DNA of 8,610 nucleotides from an uncultured Eggerthella sp. (GTDB lineage Bacteria; Actinomycetota; Coriobacteriia; Coriobacteriales; Eggerthellaceae), in the NCBI GenBank assembly GCA_902470405.1, contig CABRGJ010000027.1, positions 1-8,610 on the forward strand, written 5' to 3'. The translations under genes and the position numbers were made by a program. Below, one piece after another: positions 1 to 7,274 of the stretch (positions are counted from its first letter, which is position 1; each line of letters begins with the position of its first letter). The notes under the pieces were generated by a model. That model saw nothing but the letters and a program-made list of their open reading frames with translations, searched no databases and was not told the DNA's origin.

Positions 1-1089
1 GTAGGAGGCGTCGAGCAGTATACGTACAATCTCGCACATGCGCTCGCAAAGCGGGGGAATCGCGTGGTGGTCGTTACGACCAATCTGTTCGATTCGCCTT
101 CAGATGAGATCGAAGCCGATGGGGTACGCGTGATCCGCTTGCCGAGCTATCGACTCATGAAAGGGCGCCTCCCGATCCCGAAACGAAATGCCGAGTATGC
201 CTCTCTGATGGCTGAGCTCAAGAAGCTGCCGGTCTCTGGCGTGCTGGTGAATACGCGTTTCTATGGTCATTCGTTAGAGGGCATGAGATATGCTCGCGAT
301 CTTGGTCTTCGTCCGATCGTTCTCGATCATGGAACTGCGTATCTGACGATTGGGAATAGTGTGGCAGATCTTGCGATACGTGCTTATGAACGAGCGATCA
401 CATCCCGCGGAAAAAAATATCGTCCCCGTTATTTCGGGGTTTCGCAGGCGAGTTGCGTCTGGCTGCAAGAGTTTGGCATTGAAGCCGAAGGAGTTCTGAG
501 CAACTCGATCGACGCGCCAGCATATCGAAACAACGCTTCAAAGAGAGATTTCCTAAAAGAACTGAGCCTTCCACACGAGGTGAAGAGCGTCGCATTCGTA
601 GGTCGGTTCTCGCCTGAAAAAGGCATCAAGCAGTTGTCTCAGGCCGCAATGCTCCTAGAGGATGAAGGGATCGTTTTTCTGGCTGCGGGCAGTGGACCCT
701 TGTTCGACGAGATGCAAAGTTCGGCGCCCGATAACTTCTTCTGCCTCGGTTCGCTCTCCGCATCCGATGTGTCCGCTCTCTTGCAGCAATGCCAGGTCTT
801 CTGTCTTCCTTCGCGTTCCGAAGGATTCTGTACTGCGCTTCTTGAGGCCGGTGCCTGTGCGTGCGTCCCCGTGATAACGCACGTGGGAGGCACAGATGAG
901 CTCGTCCCTTCACCGGAATATGGCACGATCCTCGCCTCTGCCGACCCAGAGCTCATCGCCACCGCGCTTCGGGAAACATTCGATGCTCTTGAGCAGGGCA
1001 GCCTATCCGGTTCGTCGATCGCGCAACTGGTCGATGAACACTACAGTTGGGATAGTGCTGCTGCTCATGTCGAGGAGGCATTCGCATGA
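1..1089 (+). CDS. Family 4 glycosyltransferase (GT-B fold), 5' end outside window
   Basis: A retaining, nucleotide-sugar-dependent glycosyltransferase of the GT4 type, expected to add a sugar to a lipid-linked glycan on the cytoplasmic face of the membrane. The frame is open to base 1, and the first codons read VGGVEQYTYNLAHALAKRG, the typical acceptor-side glycine loop and first helix of GT4 enzymes. A GTG at position 64 is therefore not the real start; probably only 10-30 residues are missing. In visible numbering (362 residues), the donor-domain entry VGRFSPEKG is at 200-208. The EX7E signature of retaining GT-B enzymes is at E274-E282 (EGFCTALLE), followed by a GGTDELV segment that fits the nucleotide-sugar site. 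No membrane segment is seen. The stop overlaps the next start as ATGA, so it is the upstream member of a coupled operon. Family is secure; donor and acceptor sugars cannot be read. Confidence 0.9.
   Translation, partial: VGGVEQYTYNLAHALAKRGNRVVVVTTNLFDSPSDEIEADGVRVIRLPSYRLMKGRLPIPKRNAEYASLMAELKKLPVSGVLVNTRFYGHSLEGMRYARDLGLRPIVLDHGTAYLTIGNSVADLAIRAYERAITSRGKKYRPRYFGVSQASCVWLQEFGIEAEGVLSNSIDAPAYRNNASKRDFLKELSLPHEVKSVAFVGRFSPEKGIKQLSQAAMLLEDEGIVFLAAGSGPLFDEMQSSAPDNFFCLGSLSASDVSALLQQCQVFCLPSRSEGFCTALLEAGACACVPVITHVGGTDELVPSPEYGTILASADPELIATALRETFDALEQGSLSGSSIAQLVDEHYSWDSAAAHVEEAFA
1072..1078 (+). promoter_or_regulatory. Ribosome binding site for the flippase gene
   Basis: GAGGAGG lies inside the last codons of the upstream glycosyltransferase gene, seven bases before the ATG at 1086. 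With the ATGA stop/start overlap it fixes the flippase start and suggests translational coupling. Confidence 0.7.
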
Positions 1090-2518
1090 TCGGGCAGCGG
1101 AAAGTCGGCATGCGCGGTGCGGCGGTCATCCAATTCGCGTCAAAATACACGAGTCTTTTCGTGCAGCTCTTCATCACTGCTATCCTTGCGCGCCTTTTGC
1201 CGCCCGAGGACTTCGGCACGTTGGCTATCATCTTGGTGTTCTTGAATCTCTTCATCCCATTTGCTGACATGGGTATAGGAGCCGCTATCATCCAGTATCA
1301 GGATCTCGATGATCGAGATTATGGGGCACTGTTCTCTTTTTCGATCATCTTCGCTATCGCGCTCACGCTGCTCTTCTGTGCGGCATCGATTCCGATTGGG
1401 CTCTTCTTCGCGAACGATCGGCTCGTACCTCTTTGTTGCTTGGGCTCGCTCTCGTTGCTCTTCGCGACTTTGAATATGGTTCCTAATGGACTCTTACTTA
1501 AAGACCAGCGCTTTTTGAGCATCGGCATCAGGCTTTTCGTGGTCACGGTTGCCGCTGGCATCATCGCTATCATCATGGCGTTTTCGGGCTGGGGCGTCTA
1601 TGCGCTCATCTGGCACAACATCATCGCTGGTGCGATCACGTTTTTCTGGAATTATTTTGCGCGTCCCATTCGTCATCTCACCATGCATTTCGTCGCCTCG
1701 TTAAAGAAGGTCTTTTCCTACTCTGTCTTTCAATTCGGTTCGAGCATGGTCAACTACTTTTCGACCAATCTACCCAATCTCGTCATCGGTAAGGTGTTTG
1801 GAGAGGCTCACTTGGCTTCTATGACAAAGCGTATCGCCTTACCACCTACCCACTCAACGGGATATCGAACGTCATCATCTCGGTCATTCAGCCTTATATG
1901 GCAAAGCATCAAGACGATCTTGAGACCATCTTCTCCTATTGGTTCAAGGTTGCAAAAGCGCTCTCGCTCGTGGGCATCCCCATCGCGGCGATCTTCTTCT
2001 GCGCTCCTGAGGAGATCGTGGGGATCATGTATGGCGATCAATGGGGCAGCGCGGTCATTTTGTTACAGATGCTGGCCGTCAGTATCTATTTCCAGTTGGT
2101 CAACAGCGTGGCTGGTGCGTTTTTCTTAAGTGCTGGTCGTGCTGATTTGCTCTTCCGGTCGGTCACGGTCTCAACGTTGCTCACCGTAGGTGGCCTTGTG
2201 GTGGGTATCTGTTTTGGCAGCTTGCAGTCGGTTGCATTGTGTTTATCCGTTGCGTTCTGCCTCCACACCGTGCCAACGGCGTATTATTTTCTGAAGAGGA
2301 CCGTGCGCCAAGGTTATAGGTGTATCGCATGCTTCTTGCCCGAGATCTGCATCGGACTCATCGCGGGTGGCATCTGCATGCTCCTTGCCCCCTTCTTCCC
2401 AGAAGGGATCGTGCTGAGCCTCATTTGCAAAACGCTTGTTATTCTGGCAATAGTAGGTATAGGTTATGCGATCGCGAAGCAGTATGGCTACCTCAAGGCA
2501 GTGCTGCGTTCGCGTTGA
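1086..2518 (+). pseudogene. Wzx/TuaB-type polysaccharide flippase, broken by a one-base frameshift
   Basis: A multi-pass membrane protein of the oligosaccharide flippase (Polysacc_synt / MVF) superfamily, which moves lipid-linked glycan units across the cytoplasmic membrane. The N-terminal part shows the usual family features: an early helix ending in LARLLPPEDFGTLAI, then FADMGIGAAIIQ, and many hydrophobic helices. From 1086 the frame encodes family-like sequence for 243 residues, to 1814. It then reads about 104 hydrophilic, Ser/Arg-rich residues to a stop at 2127-2129. The missing half is in the -1 frame: from 1814 it reads GFYDKAYRLTTYPLNG, then further helices, ending at 2518. Restoring one base gives 477 residues, the normal family length. 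No slippery heptamer lies at the junction, so programmed frameshifting is unlikely. It is either a true pseudogene or a sequencing error. The start overlaps the preceding stop as ATGA. Family call is strong; whether the product is functional is unknown. Confidence 0.85.
1812..1816 (+). other. Frameshift site in the flippase gene (apparent loss of one G)
   Basis: Up to codon 1809-1811 the reading is GEAH in the first frame; from 1814 the flippase sequence continues as GFYDKAYR in the other frame. The bases are TTGGC; TTGGGC would read Leu-Gly and rejoin the two halves. A run of only two or three G is too short to be a convincing phase-variation tract. Confidence 0.8.
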
Positions 2519-2563
2519 TCTTCCATATGTCGCGGCACATGATAGCGTGATGGAATTGCGTAG

Positions 2564-2569
2564 AAAGGA
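2564..2569 (+). promoter_or_regulatory. Ribosome binding site supporting the GTG start at 2576
   Basis: AAAGGA lies six bases before GTG 2576. This supports the GTG over the in-frame ATG at 2591, which has no comparable site. Confidence 0.55.
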
Positions 2570-2575
2570 TCGATA

Positions 2576-4594
2576 GTGGCTTCATGGGGTATGTTCTTCC
2601 TAGTGAGCATGGTAAGCGTGATAGCGCTCTACCTTGTTGGCTTCCTTCTCCTCAAAGCTGCTAAACTTCCAACGCTCTTCGCCCTTGCTGCAGCTCCCAT
2701 CATCTCGACCTTTTGCTTTGAGGTGCTCGCGATCATCTATGACAAGATCGATCTCTTCGCATCAGGCTGGAGCCTCTTTTTACCTGTTTTCGTATTTGCA
2801 GTACTCGTTTACGTTGTGAGCCTTCTTGTGCGAAAAGGCAAGAAGAACTCGAAGGCACCGTCCCAAGAAGGTTTGCTTCCGCAATTCGAATCCTTCGATG
2901 TGAAGATGATCGTTCTGTATATCGGTCTGGGCCTTGGCGTAGGTCTTTTCATCTTCGTCAAGGCGCTCGATGGCACAGAATGCTTCAATGAGACTTATGA
3001 CAACCTTACGCACTTAGGTCTCATCCGAAGCTTTGTCGAATCGGGTCATTATTCAACGCTTGCCGCATCGCTCTATCGCGATCTCGGTGCTGTTGGATCA
3101 TACTATCCTGCAGCATGGCACATGATCGCCGCAATGGTGGCAAGCATTACCAACACTTCGAACTTGCTCGTTACGAACGCGATGAACTATGTATGTTGTG
3201 CGCTTGTCTACCCGCTCAGTTGTCTTTGTCTCTTGCGCGCGATATTCGCTGATCGTAAGAACGTTATCATCGCGGGCGCTTTTGCTTGCATCGCATTCGT
3301 TGGATTTCCATGGTTCTTCACGGTCTATGGTGTGCTCGAATCGAATCTGTTCGGCTTCATCATGGTGCCAGTCATGCTGCTTGCGGTCATGCAGCTCTGC
3401 TCATCTGGCATGCGTCGCTCAACGCGAATGGTCTACCTGGTCATATGCATCATCAGTGCAGCGTTTTGCCTCTTTGCCCAACCCAATACTTTCTTTGCGG
3501 TCATGCTCTTCGCCATTCCTTATTTAGCATGGCGTATTTGGGATGCGACCGGTCCACGCAGTAAGCGGCCGCGTTCCTCATGGGTTCGTGTTGGGTTGGT
3601 AGCGCTCTATTTCGTGGCGATGTTCATCGTTTGGTATGCTTGTTATAAAGCCCCGTTCATGTATGATGTCACCCACTTCATCTGGGCGCCGGTCGCTTCG
3701 AAGAGCCAAGCGCTCGTGAACGCGCTGCTCTTCTCCAATTCATGGTCGCCTGCAGCATTCGTCGTGACCATTTTGGTCTTCATCGGCTTGTTTACGATGC
3801 TGAAGGAACGCAGGTATGGATGGCTGGCACTTGCACTTGGTATGACGGCGGTCGTCTATTGGGCTGGTGTATGCCTTGAGGGACGATGGGATCAGTTCCT
3901 GACGGGCTTCTGGTATTCGGACTGGCGCAGAACGGGGGCGTTGCAAGCGATGATCGCTGTTCCCGTGGCCGCAATCGGTATCGCGCGGCTTTATGAATTG
4001 CTGCCCAGCTATTTTAAATCCAACGCATTCTTAAAACTTTGCTTGAGTCTTGTGCTCCTGCTCGCTATCTTCTTCCCGAGCTTTACGGTACGCGGCATGG
4101 GTTTCGTGAAGACACCCTTCGGATATTTCGCCGATATGATGGATGAATACTATTCGATGGATCAGACGGATGACGAGATCATCTTCTCCGAATCTGAGCA
4201 GCGTTTCGCTAAACAGGCTAAGGAGATCGTGGGAGATGACATCGTCTACAACATCCCTTACGACGGAAGTTTCTTAGCGTATCAAGTTGATGGGTTACGG
4301 ACGGTTTATCGTTTACCCTATACAGGAGCTGGTCATAATGCTGACGAGAAGACCCTCCAAGCAAAGCTTGCCCAATATACGACTGACGCTGAAGCGGCGG
4401 AAGCGCTCGAGAACGTTGGTGCGCAGTATGTCATGATGCTCGATTACGGGCATATTCCTTACCATCGCACGTGGCCTGATTATTATCCTGAGAATTGGGT
4501 CGGCATTACGGACATCGATGAGGATACGCCTGGTTTCGAGCTTGTTCTTTCCGAGGGCGACATGCGATTATATAGGATAATAGGCACGGATTAG
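2576..4594 (+). CDS. Large membrane protein, DUF6541-like, probable GT-C-type glycosyltransferase
   Basis: A 672-residue polytopic membrane protein. About a dozen hydrophobic segments fill the first ~510 residues, and the last ~160 form a soluble domain likely outside the membrane. The first large loop carries an acidic motif, NETYDNLTH at residues 138-146 (D142, H146), then YYPAAWH at 176-182. That layout, an Asp-containing loop after the first helices followed by YPxxWH, matches my recollection of actinobacterial DUF6541 proteins and resembles GT-C enzymes, which use polyprenyl-phosphate sugars and act on the outer face. The C-terminal domain holds NIPYDGS near 559-565, also familiar from DUF6541. 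It lies between a flippase and a galactofuranosyltransferase, so a role in extending or decorating the same glycan outside the cell is a reasonable inference. Donor, acceptor and catalysis are not shown. It could instead be a non-catalytic assembly or export factor. Confidence 0.75.
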   Translation: MASWGMFFLVSMVSVIALYLVGFLLLKAAKLPTLFALAAAPIISTFCFEVLAIIYDKIDLFASGWSLFLPVFVFAVLVYVVSLLVRKGKKNSKAPSQEGLLPQFESFDVKMIVLYIGLGLGVGLFIFVKALDGTECFNETYDNLTHLGLIRSFVESGHYSTLAASLYRDLGAVGSYYPAAWHMIAAMVASITNTSNLLVTNAMNYVCCALVYPLSCLCLLRAIFADRKNVIIAGAFACIAFVGFPWFFTVYGVLESNLFGFIMVPVMLLAVMQLCSSGMRRSTRMVYLVICIISAAFCLFAQPNTFFAVMLFAIPYLAWRIWDATGPRSKRPRSSWVRVGLVALYFVAMFIVWYACYKAPFMYDVTHFIWAPVASKSQALVNALLFSNSWSPAAFVVTILVFIGLFTMLKERRYGWLALALGMTAVVYWAGVCLEGRWDQFLTGFWYSDWRRTGALQAMIAVPVAAIGIARLYELLPSYFKSNAFLKLCLSLVLLLAIFFPSFTVRGMGFVKTPFGYFADMMDEYYSMDQTDDEIIFSESEQRFAKQAKEIVGDDIVYNIPYDGSFLAYQVDGLRTVYRLPYTGAGHNADEKTLQAKLAQYTTDAEAAEALENVGAQYVMMLDYGHIPYHRTWPDYYPENWVGITDIDEDTPGFELVLSEGDMRLYRIIGTD

Positions 4595-4613
4595 TTCATT
4601 CGACCGAGGTTGA

Positions 4614-4619
4614 AGAGGA
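4614..4619 (+). promoter_or_regulatory. Ribosome binding site favouring the ATG start at 4625
   Basis: AGAGGA ends five bases before ATG 4625. A TTG at 4610 is in the same frame and would add five residues, but the purine-rich site overlaps that extension and the ATG is the stronger codon, so 4625 is preferred. Confidence 0.5.
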
Positions 4620-4624
4620 AGATC

Positions 4625-6508
4625 ATGAATTACGTTAACCATACGCTTTCGAACATCGTTCTCCCGAAGAACGACGATCCGCTGGGAGGTTGGGAGCTTT
4701 ACATCAAGTCCGACGAAGATGCTTCTTGCACTCCTGTTGACGGCGGGGTCGCATTGCAAGGCTCGGTCGATCTGTTTACGTATTTCAATGCGTGCTCGCT
4801 TGCGAAATGGAAGAAATACACAGGAATCCAGCGCGTCCATGTGCATTTAGAGCTGGCGAACCTCAACATCAACAGCGAGTATTCGTGCACGATTCAATTC
4901 TTCGGCCGCTCTTATCTGGATTCGCGCGCGCATCCTTTGTCAAGTGGCATTCGCCTGAATCGCAGCATGGCGCTCGAACGCGAGGATGGGGTCCTTGAAT
5001 TCGACCTGCTCATTCCAGAAACGAAGCATGAGGTGATCGGTTTCTCTTTGGACGTTCGAGGAAGCGTTACACTCACCAAGGCGTACTATTATGCTCGTGT
5101 AGCCGAAGAGCAGATCAATCCGGTCAGGCTTGCGCTTTGCACCACGACGTTCCAGAAAGAGGATTACATCGTTCCTAATATCGAGCTCGTGAAGAAGGAG
5201 ATCCTCGCGAGCGATGAGGCTATTGCTTCGAACTTCCATATGTTCGTTATCGATAACGGACGTACGCTTGATGCTGAGGCGCTTTCTGATACGGGCGTGA
5301 CCATCGTTCCGAATGCTAATGTGGGAGGTGCCGGTGGCTTTGCGCGTGGCATGGTAGAAGCGTTGAGATCGGATGCGGGCTTTACACACGTACTGCTCAT
5401 GGATGATGATGTGAGCATTTCGACGGAAAGCCTTAAGCGAACCTTCAATCTGCTCTCGCTTGCAGCAGGATCGTACAAGAACGCTTTCATCAATGGAGCG
5501 ATGCTCATCGCTGAAGAGCCCAATCGTCAGTTCGAGGACGTCTCGTATGTAACGAGCACGGGCGTATATCGTAAGGTCAAATCCACGAAATACTATGTCG
5601 ATCAGCAGCGCTACATCGTTCGTAACGAGCATATCGATGTTGAGGTGCCCAATGCTTATGGTGCTTGGTGGTTCAGCTGCATCCCGGTCAGCGCGATCAA
5701 ACGTGTAGGCCTTCCGATGCCGCTTTTCGTACGTGGTGACGATGTCGAGTTTGGCGTTCGTGCTCAGGCCACGTACATGACGATGAATGGCATCTGCGTC
5801 TGGCACGATGGATTCACGGGACGTTTCCGCGCATCGGTCGACGGATACCAGTACGTGCGTAATCTTCTCATCATGATCGCAACGACTGGATGCGCTTCGG
5901 ACAAGACCTTCATGATGCGTATAGAGCGCGGTGTTCGTCTGCAGCTCAAAGCAATGGCTTATGATGCGGCCGACCTTTATCTTGACGGTCTTGAAGACTA
6001 TCTGAAGGGCCCGGAGTTCCTTGCGTCGCTCGATGGTGAAGCGGTCATGAAGGAGAAGGGGCAGAAGAACGAGAAGCTGCTCTCGCTCGAAGAGCTGGAT
6101 CCGCAGTATCGTAATATCAAGTACAGCAAACGTTTGCTGGGCGAAGAGTCGGTCATCGATATTCCCCTGAAGCTCGTTCGCTCACTTCCTTACGACCGTC
6201 ATCTGCTTCCCGATGGCCTTCTGCGCGATACACCGGAAGTTGTCTTCTATAGTGGTCTTTCGGTCTTCTCGCCTCGCACGACCGCGACGAAGACATTGGT
6301 CGCAATGGATCTCGATGGACAGCATGCAGCGGTTCGCCATATGGATCGTGCGCGCCATCGTCAGATCCTCGATCGTCTGCAGCGGCTTAAGAGCGACTGG
6401 AAGGAACACGGGGAAGAAGTTCGCAAAGCCTACAAGGACGCGCAGCCCTATCTCACTTCGGTCGAGTTCTGGGAAAAGCATCTCGGCATCGATGATGCAT
6501 CTGCTTAA
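4625..6508 (+). CDS. GlfT2-like galactofuranosyltransferase (GT2 family)
   Basis: A cytoplasmic, membrane-associated inverting glycosyltransferase expected to add galactofuranose from UDP-galactofuranose to a lipid-linked acceptor, as mycobacterial GlfT2 does when it polymerises the arabinogalactan galactan. The 627-residue length is close to GlfT2 (637). The N-terminal beta-rich domain contains TYFNA (52-56) and KWKKYT (61-66), as in the GlfT2 N-domain. The GT-A core has NVGGAGGFARG, then the metal-binding MDDD (D260, D262), GAWWF (W348, W349), RGDD with likely catalytic acids D372/D373, and VWHDGF with H394. These sit within a few residues of my recollection of GlfT2 D256/D258, W348, D371/D372 and H396. 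The C-terminal helical part ends with QPYLTSVEFWEKHLG, like the GlfT2 tail. All expected active residues are present, so it looks functional. It is the last gene of the polysaccharide cluster. Family assignment is strong; the exact polymer and linkage pattern are inferred. Confidence 0.87.
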   Translation: MNYVNHTLSNIVLPKNDDPLGGWELYIKSDEDASCTPVDGGVALQGSVDLFTYFNACSLAKWKKYTGIQRVHVHLELANLNINSEYSCTIQFFGRSYLDSRAHPLSSGIRLNRSMALEREDGVLEFDLLIPETKHEVIGFSLDVRGSVTLTKAYYYARVAEEQINPVRLALCTTTFQKEDYIVPNIELVKKEILASDEAIASNFHMFVIDNGRTLDAEALSDTGVTIVPNANVGGAGGFARGMVEALRSDAGFTHVLLMDDDVSISTESLKRTFNLLSLAAGSYKNAFINGAMLIAEEPNRQFEDVSYVTSTGVYRKVKSTKYYVDQQRYIVRNEHIDVEVPNAYGAWWFSCIPVSAIKRVGLPMPLFVRGDDVEFGVRAQATYMTMNGICVWHDGFTGRFRASVDGYQYVRNLLIMIATTGCASDKTFMMRIERGVRLQLKAMAYDAADLYLDGLEDYLKGPEFLASLDGEAVMKEKGQKNEKLLSLEELDPQYRNIKYSKRLLGEESVIDIPLKLVRSLPYDRHLLPDGLLRDTPEVVFYSGLSVFSPRTTATKTLVAMDLDGQHAAVRHMDRARHRQILDRLQRLKSDWKEHGEEVRKAYKDAQPYLTSVEFWEKHLGIDDASA

Positions 6509-6555
6509 CGATCCGTTTTGCCCGCTTGTAGAGAGATAGAGCACGGCATTTGTCG

Positions 6556-6564
6556 TGGTATGAT
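6556..6564 (+). promoter_or_regulatory. Possible extended -10 promoter for the two-gene unit at 6615-7898
   Basis: TGGTATGAT joins a TG-n extension to a -10 hexamer that matches TATAAT at five of six positions. No good -35 lies 16-18 bases upstream, which extended -10 promoters can tolerate. A start near 6571 would give a leader of about 44 bases. It is the best candidate in the 106-base gap after the polysaccharide genes, but the assignment is by eye only. Confidence 0.35.
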
Positions 6565-6614
6565 GCGATAATATGGTTTTCACCTACGACGAGAGATGAA
6601 GGAGTGCTCGGCGC

Positions 6615-7271
6615 ATGAGTAGCAAGTCGAATAAAAAGGACGCAAAGCAACAGCGCGACGCAGCCCCTTCGGATATCTATGGAATGGATGACCAGGGCGC
6701 GATCGATATGGATTCACAACCCACCCCTGCTCATGGGTTTCCTGCTGTTTCAGTAGATGAAACAAGCTCGAAGGACCGGGCTAAAACGAACCGAGGAGCA
6801 TCCGTGAAGAAAGACGAAACCACAAATTACGACTTCTTGTGGGAGTCCACTGAAACGAAGCGCTCGGCAAAAGGCGCGGTCGGTACGACGACGGTCGTTG
6901 AGTCCGACACGGATTACTTGCTGTTGCCGCACCCCGATGTATTCAACGCCTATCCGCCCGAGGTTCAACGGAAGATCATGGAGTGGGCCGATCGCGATGT
7001 GCGCGCCCGTCGCGATGATGAATCGTTGCGCCAGGATGCATTGATCCGTGCGCAGGCTGCTCGCGAGCGTATGATCATGGCTGTTCCTGTTGCCATCATC
7101 ATCCTCTGTATTGTGTGCGCTGCGATCACGGGCCTTTATACGAAGAGCGCCGTGTTCGCTGTTGCGTTCTTGGTCGTAGCGGTCGCGGTCATTCTAGCGC
7201 TCTACTTCACCAGGAAGAATGACCTGTATGCTCATTCCGAACCATTCGAGGATGAGAAAGAGGAGGAATAG
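6615..7271 (+). CDS. Small membrane protein with two C-terminal helices, DUF2335-like
   Basis: A 218-residue protein of unknown function. The first ~100 residues are hydrophilic, charged and low in hydrophobics, probably disordered. A segment at 104-116 reads LPHPDVFNAYPPE, followed by a charged helix (EVQRKIMEWADRD onward to about 152). Two hydrophobic helices lie at about 153-175 and 180-198, then an acidic tail ending EDEKEEE. The order 'P-P-E/D, Tyr-Pro, charged helix rich in R/E, two membrane helices' resembles my recollection of DUF2335 proteins, which are small predicted membrane proteins without an assigned biochemical role. No signal peptide is seen; the large N-terminal part is likely cytoplasmic. 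The start is ATG 6615, with AAGGAG at 6599-6604, ten bases upstream and slightly long. It is co-directional with the next gene and its last codons carry that gene's ribosome binding site, so the two are probably co-expressed. Confidence 0.75.
   Translation: MSSKSNKKDAKQQRDAAPSDIYGMDDQGAIDMDSQPTPAHGFPAVSVDETSSKDRAKTNRGASVKKDETTNYDFLWESTETKRSAKGAVGTTTVVESDTDYLLLPHPDVFNAYPPEVQRKIMEWADRDVRARRDDESLRQDALIRAQAARERMIMAVPVAIIILCIVCAAITGLYTKSAVFAVAFLVVAVAVILALYFTRKNDLYAHSEPFEDEKEEE
7261..7266 (+). promoter_or_regulatory. Ribosome binding site for the desulfoferrodoxin-like gene
   Basis: A perfect AGGAGG lies in the final Glu codons of the upstream membrane-protein gene, eight bases before ATG 7275. 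It sets the start and ties translation of the two genes together. Confidence 0.75.
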
Positions 7272-7274
7272 ACG

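Noticed and set aside
1800..1830. Programmed -1 ribosomal frameshift as an explanation of the split flippase.
   Set aside because: There is no X-XXY-YYZ slippery heptamer around TTGGC, and flippases of this family are not known for such recoding.
2515..2543. TTGATC, 17 bases, CATGAT as a possible promoter before the DUF6541-like gene.
   Set aside because: Spacing is ideal but each hexamer matches only four of six positions, and the gene lies 57 bases after the preceding one in the same direction, so an operon is the simpler reading.
2550..2576. Mini open frame MELRRKDR whose TAG overlaps the GTG start at 2576.
   Set aside because: It has no ribosome binding site of its own and eight codons are expected by chance, so a leader-peptide role cannot be supported.
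4940..5806. Long open frame of 288 codons on the minus strand opposite the galactofuranosyltransferase gene.
   Set aside because: The plus strand carries a clearly homologous full-length enzyme here. The antisense translation is Arg/His/Ile-rich with no recognisable domain, as expected from the complement of biased codons.
6486..6498. Inverted repeat GCATC-GAT-GATGC at the end of the galactofuranosyltransferase gene.
   Set aside because: Five-base arms inside the coding region, about 16 bases from the only short T-run, so it is better explained by codons than by termination.
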